A stretch of DNA of 64,000 nucleotides from BOG-908 sp963795825 (GTDB lineage Bacteria > Pseudomonadota > Alphaproteobacteria > Acetobacterales > Acetobacteraceae). The stretch is from contig CAWCIW010000004.1 of the NCBI GenBank assembly GCA_963795825.1, forward strand, positions 310,001-374,000, written 5' to 3'. Below, piece after piece: positions 44,412 through 53,991 of the stretch. The translations under genes were made by a program, and so were the position numbers. The notes under the pieces were generated by a model. The model was not told the origin of the DNA. It searched no databases and worked only from the letters and a program-made list of their open reading frames with translations. Numbering within the stretch: the stretch's first letter is position 1; every line of letters starts with the position of its first letter.

Positions 44412-45227
44412 TCAGGGCGGGTTCACGGCACGCGCTGATAGCTGCCTGGCTCGTCCGGACTGGCGCGCAATCTGTCCGTTATGCCAAGTGACGGTTTCCG
44501 CCCCGCCCAGGAAAAGCGCGCCATCGGCCGGCATCTGCTGCGCCAGATTATCGAGCACCGATTTTTTTGTGGCAGGATCGAAGTATATGAGCACGTTGCG
44601 GCAGAATACGATGTCGAACCGGCCCAGCTGCTTGAGGTCGGACAGCAGATTGTAAAGCCGGAAGCTTACCGCATCGCGCAACGGCTTCTTCACCCGCCAT
44701 TGCGCGTCCTCCTTGTCGAAATAGCGCACCAGCATCTGCATCGGCAGGCCGCGCTGGATTTCGAATTGCGAGTACAGCCCTTGCCTGGCGCGTTCGAGCG
44801 GCTCGCGAGCGATGTCCGTGCCGACTATCTCCACGCGGCGGCCCGGCATTGACGCTGCCAGTTCGGCGCAGGTGATCGCGATCGAGTAGGCTTCCTGGCC
44901 GTTTGCCGCGGCCGCGGACCAAATACGCAACGGCAGGCCGGGCGCGCGCGCGGCGTGCAGGCGGGGCAGTATTGCGCGTCGGAGCAGCTCGAATGGTTTG
45001 CCGTCCCGGAAGAACAGCGATTCGTTGGTGGTCATCGCCTCCACCATGTCGTTTTCCAGCGTGCTGCCCGGTTTCAACCTGGCGGCGAGGTCGTCCAGGC
45101 TGCGCAGGCCTTCGCGGCGCAGGAGCGGTGCCAGCCGAGTTTCCAGCAGATAGAGCTTGTCCGGCCCAAGAATCAGGCCGGAGCGCGCCTTGAGCGTGCC
45201 AGCGAGGGCGGTATAGGCGGCGCTCAT
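44412..45227 (-). CDS. cheR: Chemotaxis methyltransferase CheR
   Basis: Methylates chemoreceptor glutamates using S-adenosylmethionine. The 271-residue protein has the CheR N-terminal helical domain and the methyltransferase domain with LRIWSAAAANGQEAYSIAI, in which A-A-A-N-G replaces the usual S-A-G-C-S/A-T-G-E-E-P-Y (an altered SAM loop). It also shows GTDIAREPLERARQGLYS, ending with FCRNVLIYFD. It is the last gene of the minus-strand operon and overlaps cheB by four bases. Confidence 0.93.
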   Translation of the reverse strand: MSAAYTALAGTLKARSGLILGPDKLYLLETRLAPLLRREGLRSLDDLAARLKPGSTLENDMVEAMTTNESLFFRDGKPFELLRRAILPRLHAARAPGLPLRIWSAAAANGQEAYSIAITCAELAASMPGRRVEIVGTDIAREPLERARQGLYSQFEIQRGLPMQMLVRYFDKEDAQWRVKKPLRDAVSFRLYNLLSDLKQLGRFDIVFCRNVLIYFDPATKKSVLDNLAQQMPADGALFLGGAETVTWHNGQIARQSGRARQLSARAVNPP

Positions 45228-46333
45228 GCGCGTGCGCCGCCCGGCGCATCGATCAAAGTGAGCAGCTTGGCGGCAATCTGCGACAGAGGAAGTATCGCGC
45301 AGGCAAGGCCGGCTTTGACCACCGCGCCCGGCATTCCCCAGACCACGCTGGTCGCTTCGTCCTGCGCTATTACGCCGCCGCCCGCCTGCACCACGGCGCG
45401 CGAGCCTGCCAGTCCGTCCTGGCCCATGCCGGTCAGCATCGCCACCAGAACCCGGCCGTCCAGTGCCGCGCTTGCCGAACGCAACATCGGGTCCACGGCG
45501 GGCCGGCAGAACTGTTCGGGCGGCCCGTCCGAGAGCTGCACCACGATCTGCGCGCCGCGCTTCTGCAACAGGAGATGGCGCCCGCCCGGCGCCAGCAGGA
45601 TGCGGCCGGGCAGGATCGGCTCGCCATCCTGCGCTTCGGCACAGGGCAGCACGCCGAGTTTGTCGATATGCTGGGCCAGTATGGATGTGAAAGTCGGCGG
45701 CATATGCTGGGTGATCACCACGGGTACGCGCAGGCCGGGGCGCAGCGCCTGTATAAGCGTGAACAGCGCATTCGGCCCACCGGTGGAGCTGCCGATCGCC
45801 AGCAGGCGCGGCGGCAAAGCGGGGGCTGCCCGCAGGACAGCCTTGGCGACGGACGCGGCGGCTGCCGGGGGAGGCGCCTGGAAAGTTCGGCTGCGGCGCA
45901 GGCGCGCCAGGCCGAGCACCTTTGCCACCAGCTCGTCACCGAAACGGTGGTTTGGCGCCAGCTCTGCCGCACTCGGCTTTGAAAGCGTATCGGCAGCGCC
46001 CAGTTGCAAGGCGCGCAACGAGATATCCGCCCCACGCGTGGTAAGAGTCGAGGCCATGATTACGGCCAGCCCGGGAGAGGCGGCGAGCAGGAGAGGCAGC
46101 GCCGTCATGCCGTCCATCACCGGCATCTCGATATCCAGCACGACGACATCGATGTCGTACACGCGTAACGCGTCCAGCGCGGCCTGACCGTTGGCCACGC
46201 GGGCGACCACCGCGATACGGGGTTCGGCACGCAGGATGTTGGCGATGGCGCCGCGTATTACCGCCGAGTCGTCGCAGATCATCACCCTGGCGGCGTGCGG
46301 CGCCACGGCTGAAGTGGCTGCCAGGGCTGTCAC
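45224..46333 (-). CDS. cheB: Chemotaxis protein-glutamate methylesterase CheB
   Basis: Removes methyl groups from chemoreceptors when phosphorylated. The 369-residue protein has an N-terminal receiver domain with D67 (VVVLDIEMPVMDG) and a C-terminal esterase with GSSTGGPNAL, ITQHMPPTFT and TGMGQDG, which supply the catalytic Ser, His and Asp. Four-base overlaps join it to cheY upstream and cheR downstream. Confidence 0.95.
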   Translation of the reverse strand: MTALAATSAVAPHAARVMICDDSAVIRGAIANILRAEPRIAVVARVANGQAALDALRVYDIDVVVLDIEMPVMDGMTALPLLLAASPGLAVIMASTLTTRGADISLRALQLGAADTLSKPSAAELAPNHRFGDELVAKVLGLARLRRSRTFQAPPPAAAASVAKAVLRAAPALPPRLLAIGSSTGGPNALFTLIQALRPGLRVPVVITQHMPPTFTSILAQHIDKLGVLPCAEAQDGEPILPGRILLAPGGRHLLLQKRGAQIVVQLSDGPPEQFCRPAVDPMLRSASAALDGRVLVAMLTGMGQDGLAGSRAVVQAGGGVIAQDEATSVVWGMPGAVVKAGLACAILPLSQIAAKLLTLIDAPGGARA

Positions 46334-46710
46334 AACAGGCCGACCTGCTCGAGCTTGCCGCGCAATATGGTCTCGTCGAACGGCTTCATGATGTATTCCT
46401 GGGCGCCGGCTTCGATCGCCTGCTCCACGAAATCAATGTCGTTCTCCGTGGTGCAGAACAGCACGATCGGATCGTCCGCGCTGAACTCCGCCCGCAGCGC
46501 GCGGAGGAACTCGATGCCGTTCATCACCGGCATGTTCCAGTCGAGCAGGATCGCCGAGGGCAGATGCGCGCGGCATGCTTCCAGGGCGAGCGCGCCGTTC
46601 TCGGCTTCGTCCACCGCGAAGCCGCAATGCTCCAGGATGCGTCGCGCCACGCGGCGCACGGTCCTGCTGTCGTCGACGATGAGGAAGGCTTTGGGAGTCG
46701 GCGCACTCAT
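46330..46710 (-). CDS. cheY: Chemotaxis response regulator CheY
   Basis: A 126-residue single receiver domain. It has the acidic pair D13-D14 (IVDDSRTVRR), the phosphorylated D57 (ILLDWNMPVMNG), the threonine in CTTEND and the lysine in MKPFD. It probably carries the signal from CheA to the flagellar motor. Overlaps cheW and cheB by four bases each, so translation is coupled. Confidence 0.94.
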   Translation of the reverse strand: MSAPTPKAFLIVDDSRTVRRVARRILEHCGFAVDEAENGALALEACRAHLPSAILLDWNMPVMNGIEFLRALRAEFSADDPIVLFCTTENDIDFVEQAIEAGAQEYIMKPFDETILRGKLEQVGLL

Positions 46711-47144
46711 GCCGCCAGCTCCAGCTCGAGGCGCAGCAGCATCGCGATGTCCAGCACCACGAGCAGGCGGTCCGCCACGCGGTGGATACCCTGGCTGTGC
46801 GCAGCCCAGACGGCCGGCAGCGTGGGCGGATTCGGCTCCAGACTTGCCGCCGGCAGTGTCACGACCTCGTGCACCTGATCGACCATCAGCGCGTAGAGTT
46901 CGGTGCCGTGCTCCGTGACGACAGCCATCTGCGTGGCGGTGTCAGGCAACGGGTCCAGATGCAGGCGCCGGCGCAGGTCGATCGCCGTCACGATGCGGCC
47001 GCGCAGGTTGAGGTTGCCGGCCACTTCGCGCGGCGCCAGCGGGATGCGGGCGATCTTCTGGCCTGCCAGAACGTCGCGCACCGCCAGAACGGGCAGGCCG
47101 CAAAGCTGGCCATCCAACGTCAGGGTCACGTAGGCGGAATCCAT
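46707..47144 (-). CDS. cheW: Chemotaxis adaptor CheW
   Basis: A 145-residue single CheW domain linking receptors to CheA, with strand segments such as GLPVLAVRDVL and NLRGRIVTAIDLRRRL. The gene follows cheA by 12 bases and overlaps cheY by four. Confidence 0.93.
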   Translation of the reverse strand: MDSAYVTLTLDGQLCGLPVLAVRDVLAGQKIARIPLAPREVAGNLNLRGRIVTAIDLRRRLHLDPLPDTATQMAVVTEHGTELYALMVDQVHEVVTLPAASLEPNPPTLPAVWAAHSQGIHRVADRLLVVLDIAMLLRLELELAA

Positions 47145-47156
47145 GATCGGCGCTCC

Positions 47157-49835
47157 TCAGACCTGTTCTTGTGCGTGCGCAGGCTGCGACAGGCAGCTGC
47201 GCAACGCTTCGATCAGCGCGGTGCGCTGGGATTTCTGCACGTAGGTGGAGAAGCCGGCCGCCAGGGCCTGTGCGTTGTCTGACGCGCCGTCATGCGCGCT
47301 CAGCGCGATCATCGGCGTGTTCGCCCAGGCGCCGCCTTGCCGCGCCGCGCGGGCAAAGGCCAGACCGTCCATGTCGGGCATTTCGATATCCGACACGATG
47401 GCGTCCACCTCGAGGCCGCTCTCCCGCAGAGCGAGCGCCGCCGCGGCGCTGTCTGAAGCCGTCACGTCGTAGCCGGCCGCCGACAAAGCGGGCACCAGCA
47501 ACTGGCGGAAGAAATCGCTGTCCTCGACCACCAGCACGCGGCGGCGCCCGCCGGCGCGCGGTGCTGCGGCCACGAACCAGTCCCGCCAGGCGAGGGTCAG
47601 CCAGTGGCCGGTATCGAGAACGTCGGCTGCCTGGCCGGCGATGATGGCGGTGCCCAACACGCCGGCCCGCGCCGATCCGAGCTCGATGTGCAATCGGGCG
47701 TGCACAACGTCGATGATGGTATCGACCATCAGGCCCATGCTGCGCGGACCGTCGGAGAATACCAGGACAGATTGCGTCTCCTGCGACGCGCCACTCTCTT
47801 CCATCCCGATCAGCTTCATGAGCTGGCCACGATACTGGGTGACCAGGCCGCCGCTCGACTGCTCGATACGGCTGGCGGGGATGGTCTCCAATCGCGCCAC
47901 CAGGTTCAGCGGCACGGCATACAAGCCGCCCAGCGAACCGGCGCGGAACAGCAGCAGGGCGATCTGATCTTCCGAGCCGGATTTAGGTGATGCGATATCC
48001 GCGCCGGCATGGGCCGCGGCGCGGGCGGCGATGCCGGCGCTGCGGGCGATGCCGTTGGGGTCGAGGATCATGATCACCGAGCCGTCGCCCAGGATGGTGT
48101 TGCCGCTGAACATCGTCACGTGGCGCAGCACGGGTGCGACCGGCTTGACCACGATCTCCTCGGTGTCGAACACCTCGTCGACCACGATACCCAGCTTGAT
48201 GCTGCCCACGGCGGTGACGACCACCGTCGTGTGCGAATTCGGCGCGCGGTCCGCCGGATCGAGCCGCAGCAGGCTGGAGAGCCGGATGAGCGGCAGCAGC
48301 TCGTCACGCAGGCGCAGCACGTCCGCGCCGCCGACCTGCTCGACGATCATCACCTCGCGTGCCGTGCCGTCGCTCGATCCGGCCGCTGCATCGGATTTCG
48401 GCGCGGTAGATGGCCCGCTCGCGCCGACCCTGACCAGCTCGCGCACGGCTATCTGCGGGATGGCGAAACGCTCTCCGCCCGCCGCGACGATAACTGCGGA
48501 GACGATCGCCAGAGTGAGCGGTATTTTCACGCTGAAACAGGAGCCCGCGCCCATCGTGCTGGCCAGCTCGATGGTGCCGCCGATATGCTCGATATTGGAG
48601 CGCACCACGTCCATCCCCACGCCGCGGCCGGAAATGGCGGTGACCGCCTCCGCGGTGGAGAAGCCGGCGCGGAAGATGAACGCGCGTATCTGCGCCTCCG
48701 TCATCGCCGAGAGTTCGGCCTCTGTGGCGAGGCCCTGCGCCAGGGCCTTGGCGCGCACCCGTGCCACGTCGATACCGCGCCCGTCATCGCTGATCTCGAT
48801 GATGATGTGGCCGCCTTCATGATACGCGTTGAGCAGGATGCGGCCGGCATCCGGCTTGCCTGCGGCGCGGCGCACCGCGGCTGTCTCCAGCCCGTGATCG
48901 GCGCTGTTGCGCACCATGTGGGTGAGCGGATCACGCATCAGCTCGAGCACCTGGCGGTCCAGCTCGGTATCCTGGCCGCGCATCTCCAGCACGATCGTCT
49001 TGCCGGTCTCCTGCGCCAGGTCGCGCACCAGGCGCGGCAGCTTGTTCCACGCCGTGCCGATCGGCTGCATGCGGGTTTTCATCACGCCGTCCTGCAGGTC
49101 CGACGTGATCTGCGACAGACGCTGCAGCGGGGCGCTGAACGCGCTGGCCGCACGCTGCGCCGCTGTCTCGGCACGCGATATCTGCAGGAGCTGGTTGCGT
49201 GTGAGCACCAGTTCGCCGACCAGCGTCATCAGCTCTTCGAGCACATCTACGGTCACGCGTATGGTCTGGGCCGCGGGCTCCGGCGCGCTTGCTGATGGCT
49301 GGTTGATGGGCGGGGTGAATGCGATCTGGTCAATCACCGGAGGAGCCTGCTCTGGGACCGGCGGCGGCGGCGCTGCCGGCATGTCCGCGCGCGCTTTGTT
49401 ACGCGTCTTGCGCGCCGGTTTGGCGACCGCGACCGCAGCCGCCACCGGCTCGGCCGTCTCGCCCGATGCCACGCGATTCAGCTCGGCGATGAGATCCTGG
49501 TCGCTGCCCTCCGGCTCGCTTCCCGCCACGCCAAGTGCCGCGACGATCGCCTTTATCCTGTCCAGCCCGGTCAGCACTAGGCTGATCACCGCGGCGCTGG
49601 CCACGAGTTCGCCATCCCGCACGCGGCCGAGCACGTTTTCCGCGGCATGCGCCACGCGCTCCAGGCGCGGCAGGCCGAGGAAGCCGCAGGTGCCCTTGAT
49701 CGTATGGACGAGGCGGAAGATCAGCGAGAGCGTGGCCTGGTCGCCAGGGTTACGCTCCAGCTTGACCAGGGCCAGATCCAGATCGGCCAGCGCTTCGTTC
49801 GTTTCGGCAAGGAATTCAGGCAGTAGATCGTCCAT
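47157..49835 (-). CDS. cheA: Hybrid chemotaxis histidine kinase CheA with C-terminal receiver
   Basis: An 892-residue kinase. Order: HPt domain with H44 (FRLVHTIKGTCG), a Pro/Ala-rich linker, a dimerisation domain, an ATPase domain (HMVRNSADHGLE and SDDGRGID, then GRGVGMDVV), two CheW-like domains, and a receiver domain with D816 (VSDIEMPDMDG). The ATG at 49835 has GGAGGG upstream and is preferred to one seven codons earlier. Hybrid CheA proteins often serve relays other than simple chemotaxis. A chpT-like gene lies 81 bases upstream in the same direction. Confidence 0.95.
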   Translation of the reverse strand: MDDLLPEFLAETNEALADLDLALVKLERNPGDQATLSLIFRLVHTIKGTCGFLGLPRLERVAHAAENVLGRVRDGELVASAAVISLVLTGLDRIKAIVAALGVAGSEPEGSDQDLIAELNRVASGETAEPVAAAVAVAKPARKTRNKARADMPAAPPPPVPEQAPPVIDQIAFTPPINQPSASAPEPAAQTIRVTVDVLEELMTLVGELVLTRNQLLQISRAETAAQRAASAFSAPLQRLSQITSDLQDGVMKTRMQPIGTAWNKLPRLVRDLAQETGKTIVLEMRGQDTELDRQVLELMRDPLTHMVRNSADHGLETAAVRRAAGKPDAGRILLNAYHEGGHIIIEISDDGRGIDVARVRAKALAQGLATEAELSAMTEAQIRAFIFRAGFSTAEAVTAISGRGVGMDVVRSNIEHIGGTIELASTMGAGSCFSVKIPLTLAIVSAVIVAAGGERFAIPQIAVRELVRVGASGPSTAPKSDAAAGSSDGTAREVMIVEQVGGADVLRLRDELLPLIRLSSLLRLDPADRAPNSHTTVVVTAVGSIKLGIVVDEVFDTEEIVVKPVAPVLRHVTMFSGNTILGDGSVIMILDPNGIARSAGIAARAAAHAGADIASPKSGSEDQIALLLFRAGSLGGLYAVPLNLVARLETIPASRIEQSSGGLVTQYRGQLMKLIGMEESGASQETQSVLVFSDGPRSMGLMVDTIIDVVHARLHIELGSARAGVLGTAIIAGQAADVLDTGHWLTLAWRDWFVAAAPRAGGRRRVLVVEDSDFFRQLLVPALSAAGYDVTASDSAAAALALRESGLEVDAIVSDIEMPDMDGLAFARAARQGGAWANTPMIALSAHDGASDNAQALAAGFSTYVQKSQRTALIEALRSCLSQPAHAQEQV

Positions 49836-49916
49836 GGGCCCTCCGTTCGCCACCATGACGGCGTTGGACGAAGAAACCGTAAACCAACAGACGGGCCGGC
49901 TCTGCAGCTTGCGTGG

Positions 49917-50474
49917 TTATGCCGCTTCGATCTCCAGCTCTGATACCAGGCGCAGGACCACGCCAAGCGACCCGGCCTGCAGTCGCGCCATAGCCGCCGC
50001 CACGCCGCGCGCCTCGAGCGGCGGATCGGGCGAATCGAGCAGTCCGGGCGGCCAGGCGGCGCGCCTCCCCTCCACGCGCACGCGCAGGTGCCGCCCCGCC
50101 CCGCCCAACCAGATCGCGCCGCCCATCGGCAGGGCCGCGGCAGCGGCCAGCAGCAGACAGGCGGCGAACTGGCGCGCCGAATCGTCCTCCAGGACCGCCT
50201 CGAGACTCACCTTCAGCTTTGCGATATTCGGCAGGCCGGGCAGCAAGGCCGCCAGATCGCCTACCTCGGCGCCGGCGCCCCAGGCCGCGCGAAGCACGCG
50301 CAGCCTGTCGGTCAGCTCGCGCGCGCAATCCTGCGCCAAAGCCAGCGCCTCCGGATCGGGCGCCTCCGCCATCATGTCCAGCGACGCGGCCAGCGCACCC
50401 AATGTGCCGGCCAGATCGTGGCATATCCTGGCGCACACCACGCCTGCGAAAGCTAACTTGTCCGTCTCTGACAC
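49917..50474 (-). CDS. Histidine phosphotransferase, ChpT-like
   Basis: A 185-residue product (GTG start at 50474; an ATG at 50498 is also possible). RICHDLAGTLGALAASLDM carries the phosphorylatable histidine of the ChpT type, and the second half is a degenerate HATPase-like domain. In other alphaproteobacteria ChpT passes phosphate from CckA to CtrA and CpdR. Here the gene heads the chemotaxis operon rather than standing near cckA. GGGAGA of a palindrome precedes the GTG. The start is opposite that of the DUF3553 gene. Confidence 0.8.
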   Translation of the reverse strand: MSETDKLAFAGVVCARICHDLAGTLGALAASLDMMAEAPDPEALALAQDCARELTDRLRVLRAAWGAGAEVGDLAALLPGLPNIAKLKVSLEAVLEDDSARQFAACLLLAAAAALPMGGAIWLGGAGRHLRVRVEGRRAAWPPGLLDSPDPPLEARGVAAAMARLQAGSLGVVLRLVSELEIEAA

Positions 50475-50480
50475 ATCATT

Positions 50481-50490
50481 CTCCCGGGAG
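50481..50490. promoter_or_regulatory. Palindromic Shine-Dalgarno CTCCCGGGAG shared by two divergent genes
   Basis: Read on the plus strand, GGGAG lies six bases before the DUF3553 ATG (50497). Read on the minus strand, GGGAG lies six bases before the chpT-like GTG (50474). The same 10-base palindrome can thus serve both messages. Confidence 0.65.
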
Positions 50491-50496
50491 CAGCCC

Positions 50497-50691
50497 ATGT
50501 CCGCATACGATGCAACCTACGAGCCTGGCCAGTTTGTCAGCCATCCCGGGTGTCCGGACTGGGGCATGGGGCAGGTGCAGTCGGTGGCCGGGCCGCGGGT
50601 GACGGTGAATTTCGAGAATGCGGGGAAGGTGCTGGTCAATACGGATGTGGTGGGGCTGGTGGTGGAGAGTGTGGCTCGGGCGCCGGAGTGA
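50497..50691 (+). CDS. DUF3553 family small protein
   Basis: A 64-residue product, starting MSAYDATYEPGQFVSHPGCP and containing WGMGQVQSVAGPRVTVNFENAGKV. This is the DUF3553 pattern (a small beta-barrel related to the CarD/UvrD C-terminal fold). A DNA- or RNA-polymerase-binding role has been suggested for the family by structure only. Its ATG overlaps the alternative ATG of the minus-strand chpT-like gene. Confidence 0.85.
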   Translation: MSAYDATYEPGQFVSHPGCPDWGMGQVQSVAGPRVTVNFENAGKVLVNTDVVGLVVESVARAPE

Positions 50692-50696
50692 GATAG

Positions 50697-50858
50697 GAAG
50701 CAAGGCCTTCTTTTCTGAAGAAAAGAAGCAAAAGACTTTTGGGAGTGCTGTCGCGGCGCGGGGGGAAATACGCGTTTCGCAGGATATGTGGGGGAACGTC
50801 GTCCAGGCGTCATAGCAAGAGTTTTTTGCTTCTTTTTTGCAAAAAAGAAGGCCTTGCT
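50697..50858. repeat. Composite palindromic element (GAAG/GAAG arms)
   Basis: The left arm is at 50697-50740 and the right arm at 50813-50858. The centre contains GCTGTCGCGG and ends CAGGCGTCATAGC. It lies between the converging DUF3553 and RND pump genes. Confidence 0.85.
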
Positions 50859-53800
50859 CTACTCGGCAGGCGACGCCACGATCCCATGCACAATGCGATG
50901 CCGCGTGCCGCGCGCCCGCCGCTCCAGGATCAGGTAGATCACCGGTGTGGTATACAACGTCAGCGCCTGGCTCACGACCAGGCCGCCGACGATCGCGATG
51001 CCAAGCGGCCGGCGCAATTCGCTTCCCGTGCCGAATGCCAGCGCCAGCGGCAGCGCGCCGCACAACGCCGTCAACGTGGTCATGATGATCGGGCGGAACC
51101 GTTCCACGCAGGCTTCGCGTATGGCGGCTTCCGGAGTCATGCCGCGCACGCGCTGCGCATCCAGCGCGAAATCCACCAGCATGATGGCGTTCTTCTTGAC
51201 GATGCCCATCAGCAGCACGATGCCGATCACGCTGAGCACGCCGAACTCCGTGCCGCTGACCAGTATGCCCAGCAGCGCCCCCAGCCCTGCCGACGGCAAC
51301 GTGGACATGATGGTGATCGGGTGCAGCAAGCTTTCGTAGAGCACGCCGAGCACGATGTAGATCGACAGCAGGGCCGCGCCGATCAGCGCCGGCTCTGCGG
51401 AGAGCGATTGCAGGAACAATTTGGAGTCGCCCTCGAACGACACGCGTATGCCTGGCGGTGGCGACAATTCGGCGACGATGGCTTTCGCGCGGTTCACGGC
51501 GTCGCCCATCGCCAGCGTGGATTTCAGATTGTAGCTGATCTCGCCGCGCAACTCTTTGCGCGTCATGCACCACGTTCAGCGGCGCGATTCCGTAGGTGAT
51601 GTGTGCGACGGCACCGAGCGGCACCGGCAGGCCGGTATTGGCGCCGACATAGACATGGTCGAGGAAATGCGGATCGCGCTGCAGCCAGGGCAGCGTCTCC
51701 AGTATCACGCTGTACTGGTTGCGCTGGCTGTAGATGGTCGAGATCGGCCGTTGCGCGAACGCATTGCCGAGCGCGATGTCGATCGCGGCCGCCGATACCT
51801 GCAGGCGCGAGGCGGCCTGGCGATCGACGGTGACCGTCACCTGCGGCGAGTTGGAGTCCGCGTCGGACGTGACGTCGATAAAGCCCGGCTCGTGTTGCAG
51901 GCGCGTCTCGATGCGGCTCTCCCACAGGCTGAGCTGTTCGAGATTGTCGCCAAGCACGTCGAAACTGTATTGCCCGCCGGCGCCCTGCTTGTTGCCGCCG
52001 CCGAAATCGCCCGGGGCGAACAGTACGGTGTGCAGACTGGCGATCGAGTCCAGTTGTTTGCGCAGCCGCTCGATGACCGCACTGGGCTTTCGGCCGGCCT
52101 TCGAGCGCGGCTTCAACGACACGATGAGCGTCCCCTGGTTGGCCAGGTCGAAGCCGTTCGAAACGCCGACGGTGGAGCCTACGGCGGCCACTGCGGGATC
52201 GCGCAGGATGATATCGACCACGCGCTGCTGCTCGGTGACCATCTGCTGGAACGACGCGCTCGCCGGCCCCTCCGTGGTGCCGCGCAGCAGGCCGGTATCC
52301 TGGTCCGCCACGAAGTTCTTCGGCACCGCGCCATACAGATAGAACGTGACGAACACGGTCAGTATGGTGACGAACAGCATCGTCCAGCGATGGCGAAGGC
52401 TCCAGTCGCAGCCTACCATGTAGCGTCGTGTGATGTTGGCGAAGCCGCGCTCGAACCACTGGTCCACCCGCGCCAGGCGGCCGCGCGGCTCGTGATCGAC
52501 GAGACGGCCACACACCATCGGCGTGAGCGTCAGCGACACGATGGCCGAGAACACGATGGCGATCGTCAGCGTCCAGGCGAATTCATGCAGGATGCGCCCG
52601 AGTATGCCGCGGCATGAACAGCAGCGGGATGAATACCGCGATCAGGGAAAGCGTGATGGAGACGACGGTGAAGCCGATCTGGCGTGCGCCGACCAGGGCT
52701 GCTTCCAGGCGGGACATGCCCTGTTCGCGCAGGCGCGCGATGTTCTCGATCATGACGATCGCGTCGTCGACGACAAAGCCCACCGAGATGGTGATAGCCA
52801 TCAGCGAGTAGTTGTTCAGCGAGAAACCGAACGCCCACATGCCGATCGCCGTGGCCGCCAGCGACAGCGGCACGGTGACGGCGGCAGCCACGGTGGCCGC
52901 TACGCGACGCAGGAAGATGAACACCGTCACCAGCACGAGCGCGCCGGTGATCAGCAGGGTGATTTTCACATCGTTCGTGCTGGCGCGTATGGTCTGCGTG
53001 CGGTCATCGAGCACGGTGATGTGTATGTCCGACGAGATCCAACGCGCCACCTGCGGCAGCAACGCGCGCACACGGTCCACCGTGTCGATCACGTTGGCGC
53101 CGGGTATCTTGTAGATGCGCAGCAGGATGGCCGGTTTGTGGCCGTTCCAGGCGGCGAGGCGAACGTTGCTGACGCTGTCGATCACCTTTGCCACGTCCGA
53201 CAGGCGCAGCACCGCGCCGTTGCTGGCCTTCAGCACCAGACGCGACCATAAGCGGCCGCACGGCTGATCTGGCCGTTGATGGTGATCTCTTCGGCGCGGT
53301 GCGGACCCTGGAAACTGCCTGTGGGCTCGAGCACGTTGGCGTTGACGATCGCCTGGCGCACGTCGTCGGCCGAAATGCCGGCCGCCCGCAACGCACCGGG
53401 ATCGAGCTGCACGCGTATCGCCGGCGTCTGCCCGCCATCGATCTGCACGCGGCTCACGCCCTCGACCTGGCTGAACCGCTGCTGCAGCACGGTGTCGGCG
53501 GCCTCGTAGATCTGGCCGACGTTGAGCTGGTCCGACGATAGCGCGATCGTCATGATCGCGAGGTCGGCGGGATTGAATTTCTTGTAGGTGGGCCGGACCG
53601 GCAATCCGCTCGGCAGATCGGTCTGCGCCGCGTTGATCGCCGATTGCACGGAGCGCGCGGCATCGTCCGTGGAGTTGCCGAAATCGAACAGCACGATGAC
53701 ATTGGCGTTGCCGACGGAGCTGGTGGAGAACATGTCCGATACGCCGCCGATCTCGCCGATGCGGCGTTCCAGCGGGGCGGCGATCGAGTTTGCCATGGTG

Positions 53801-53971
53801 GCAGGATCGGCACCTGGGCGGGCGGCGAACACGACGATGGCCGGGATGTCGACATTCGGCAGGGCTGCCACCGCCGAGGAACTGGTAGGCGACTATGCCG
53901 CCCAGGAGGAGGCCTAGCGAGAGCAGGATTGTCGCTACGGGGCGGTTGATGAAGAGGGTGGAGAAGTTCAT
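50859..53971 (-). pseudogene. RND efflux pump (MdtB/MdtC type), frameshifted
   Basis: The intact protein would be about 1,030 residues, starting MNFSTLFINRPVATILLSLG. It carries the RND signatures GNANVIVLFDFGNSTDDA, GFVVDDAIVMIENIARL and GIVLLMGIVKKNAIMLVDFA. The frame changes near 53870, 53240, 52605 and 51565. At 51565 one extra C explains the shift (NVV then TRKELRG). Otherwise the domains are complete and conserved. No membrane fusion protein gene is adjacent. It is either a recent loss or a base-calling problem. A second, similar gene follows at 54693. Confidence 0.8.
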
Positions 53972-53991
53972 GGGGCGCTACAGTCAGGGCA

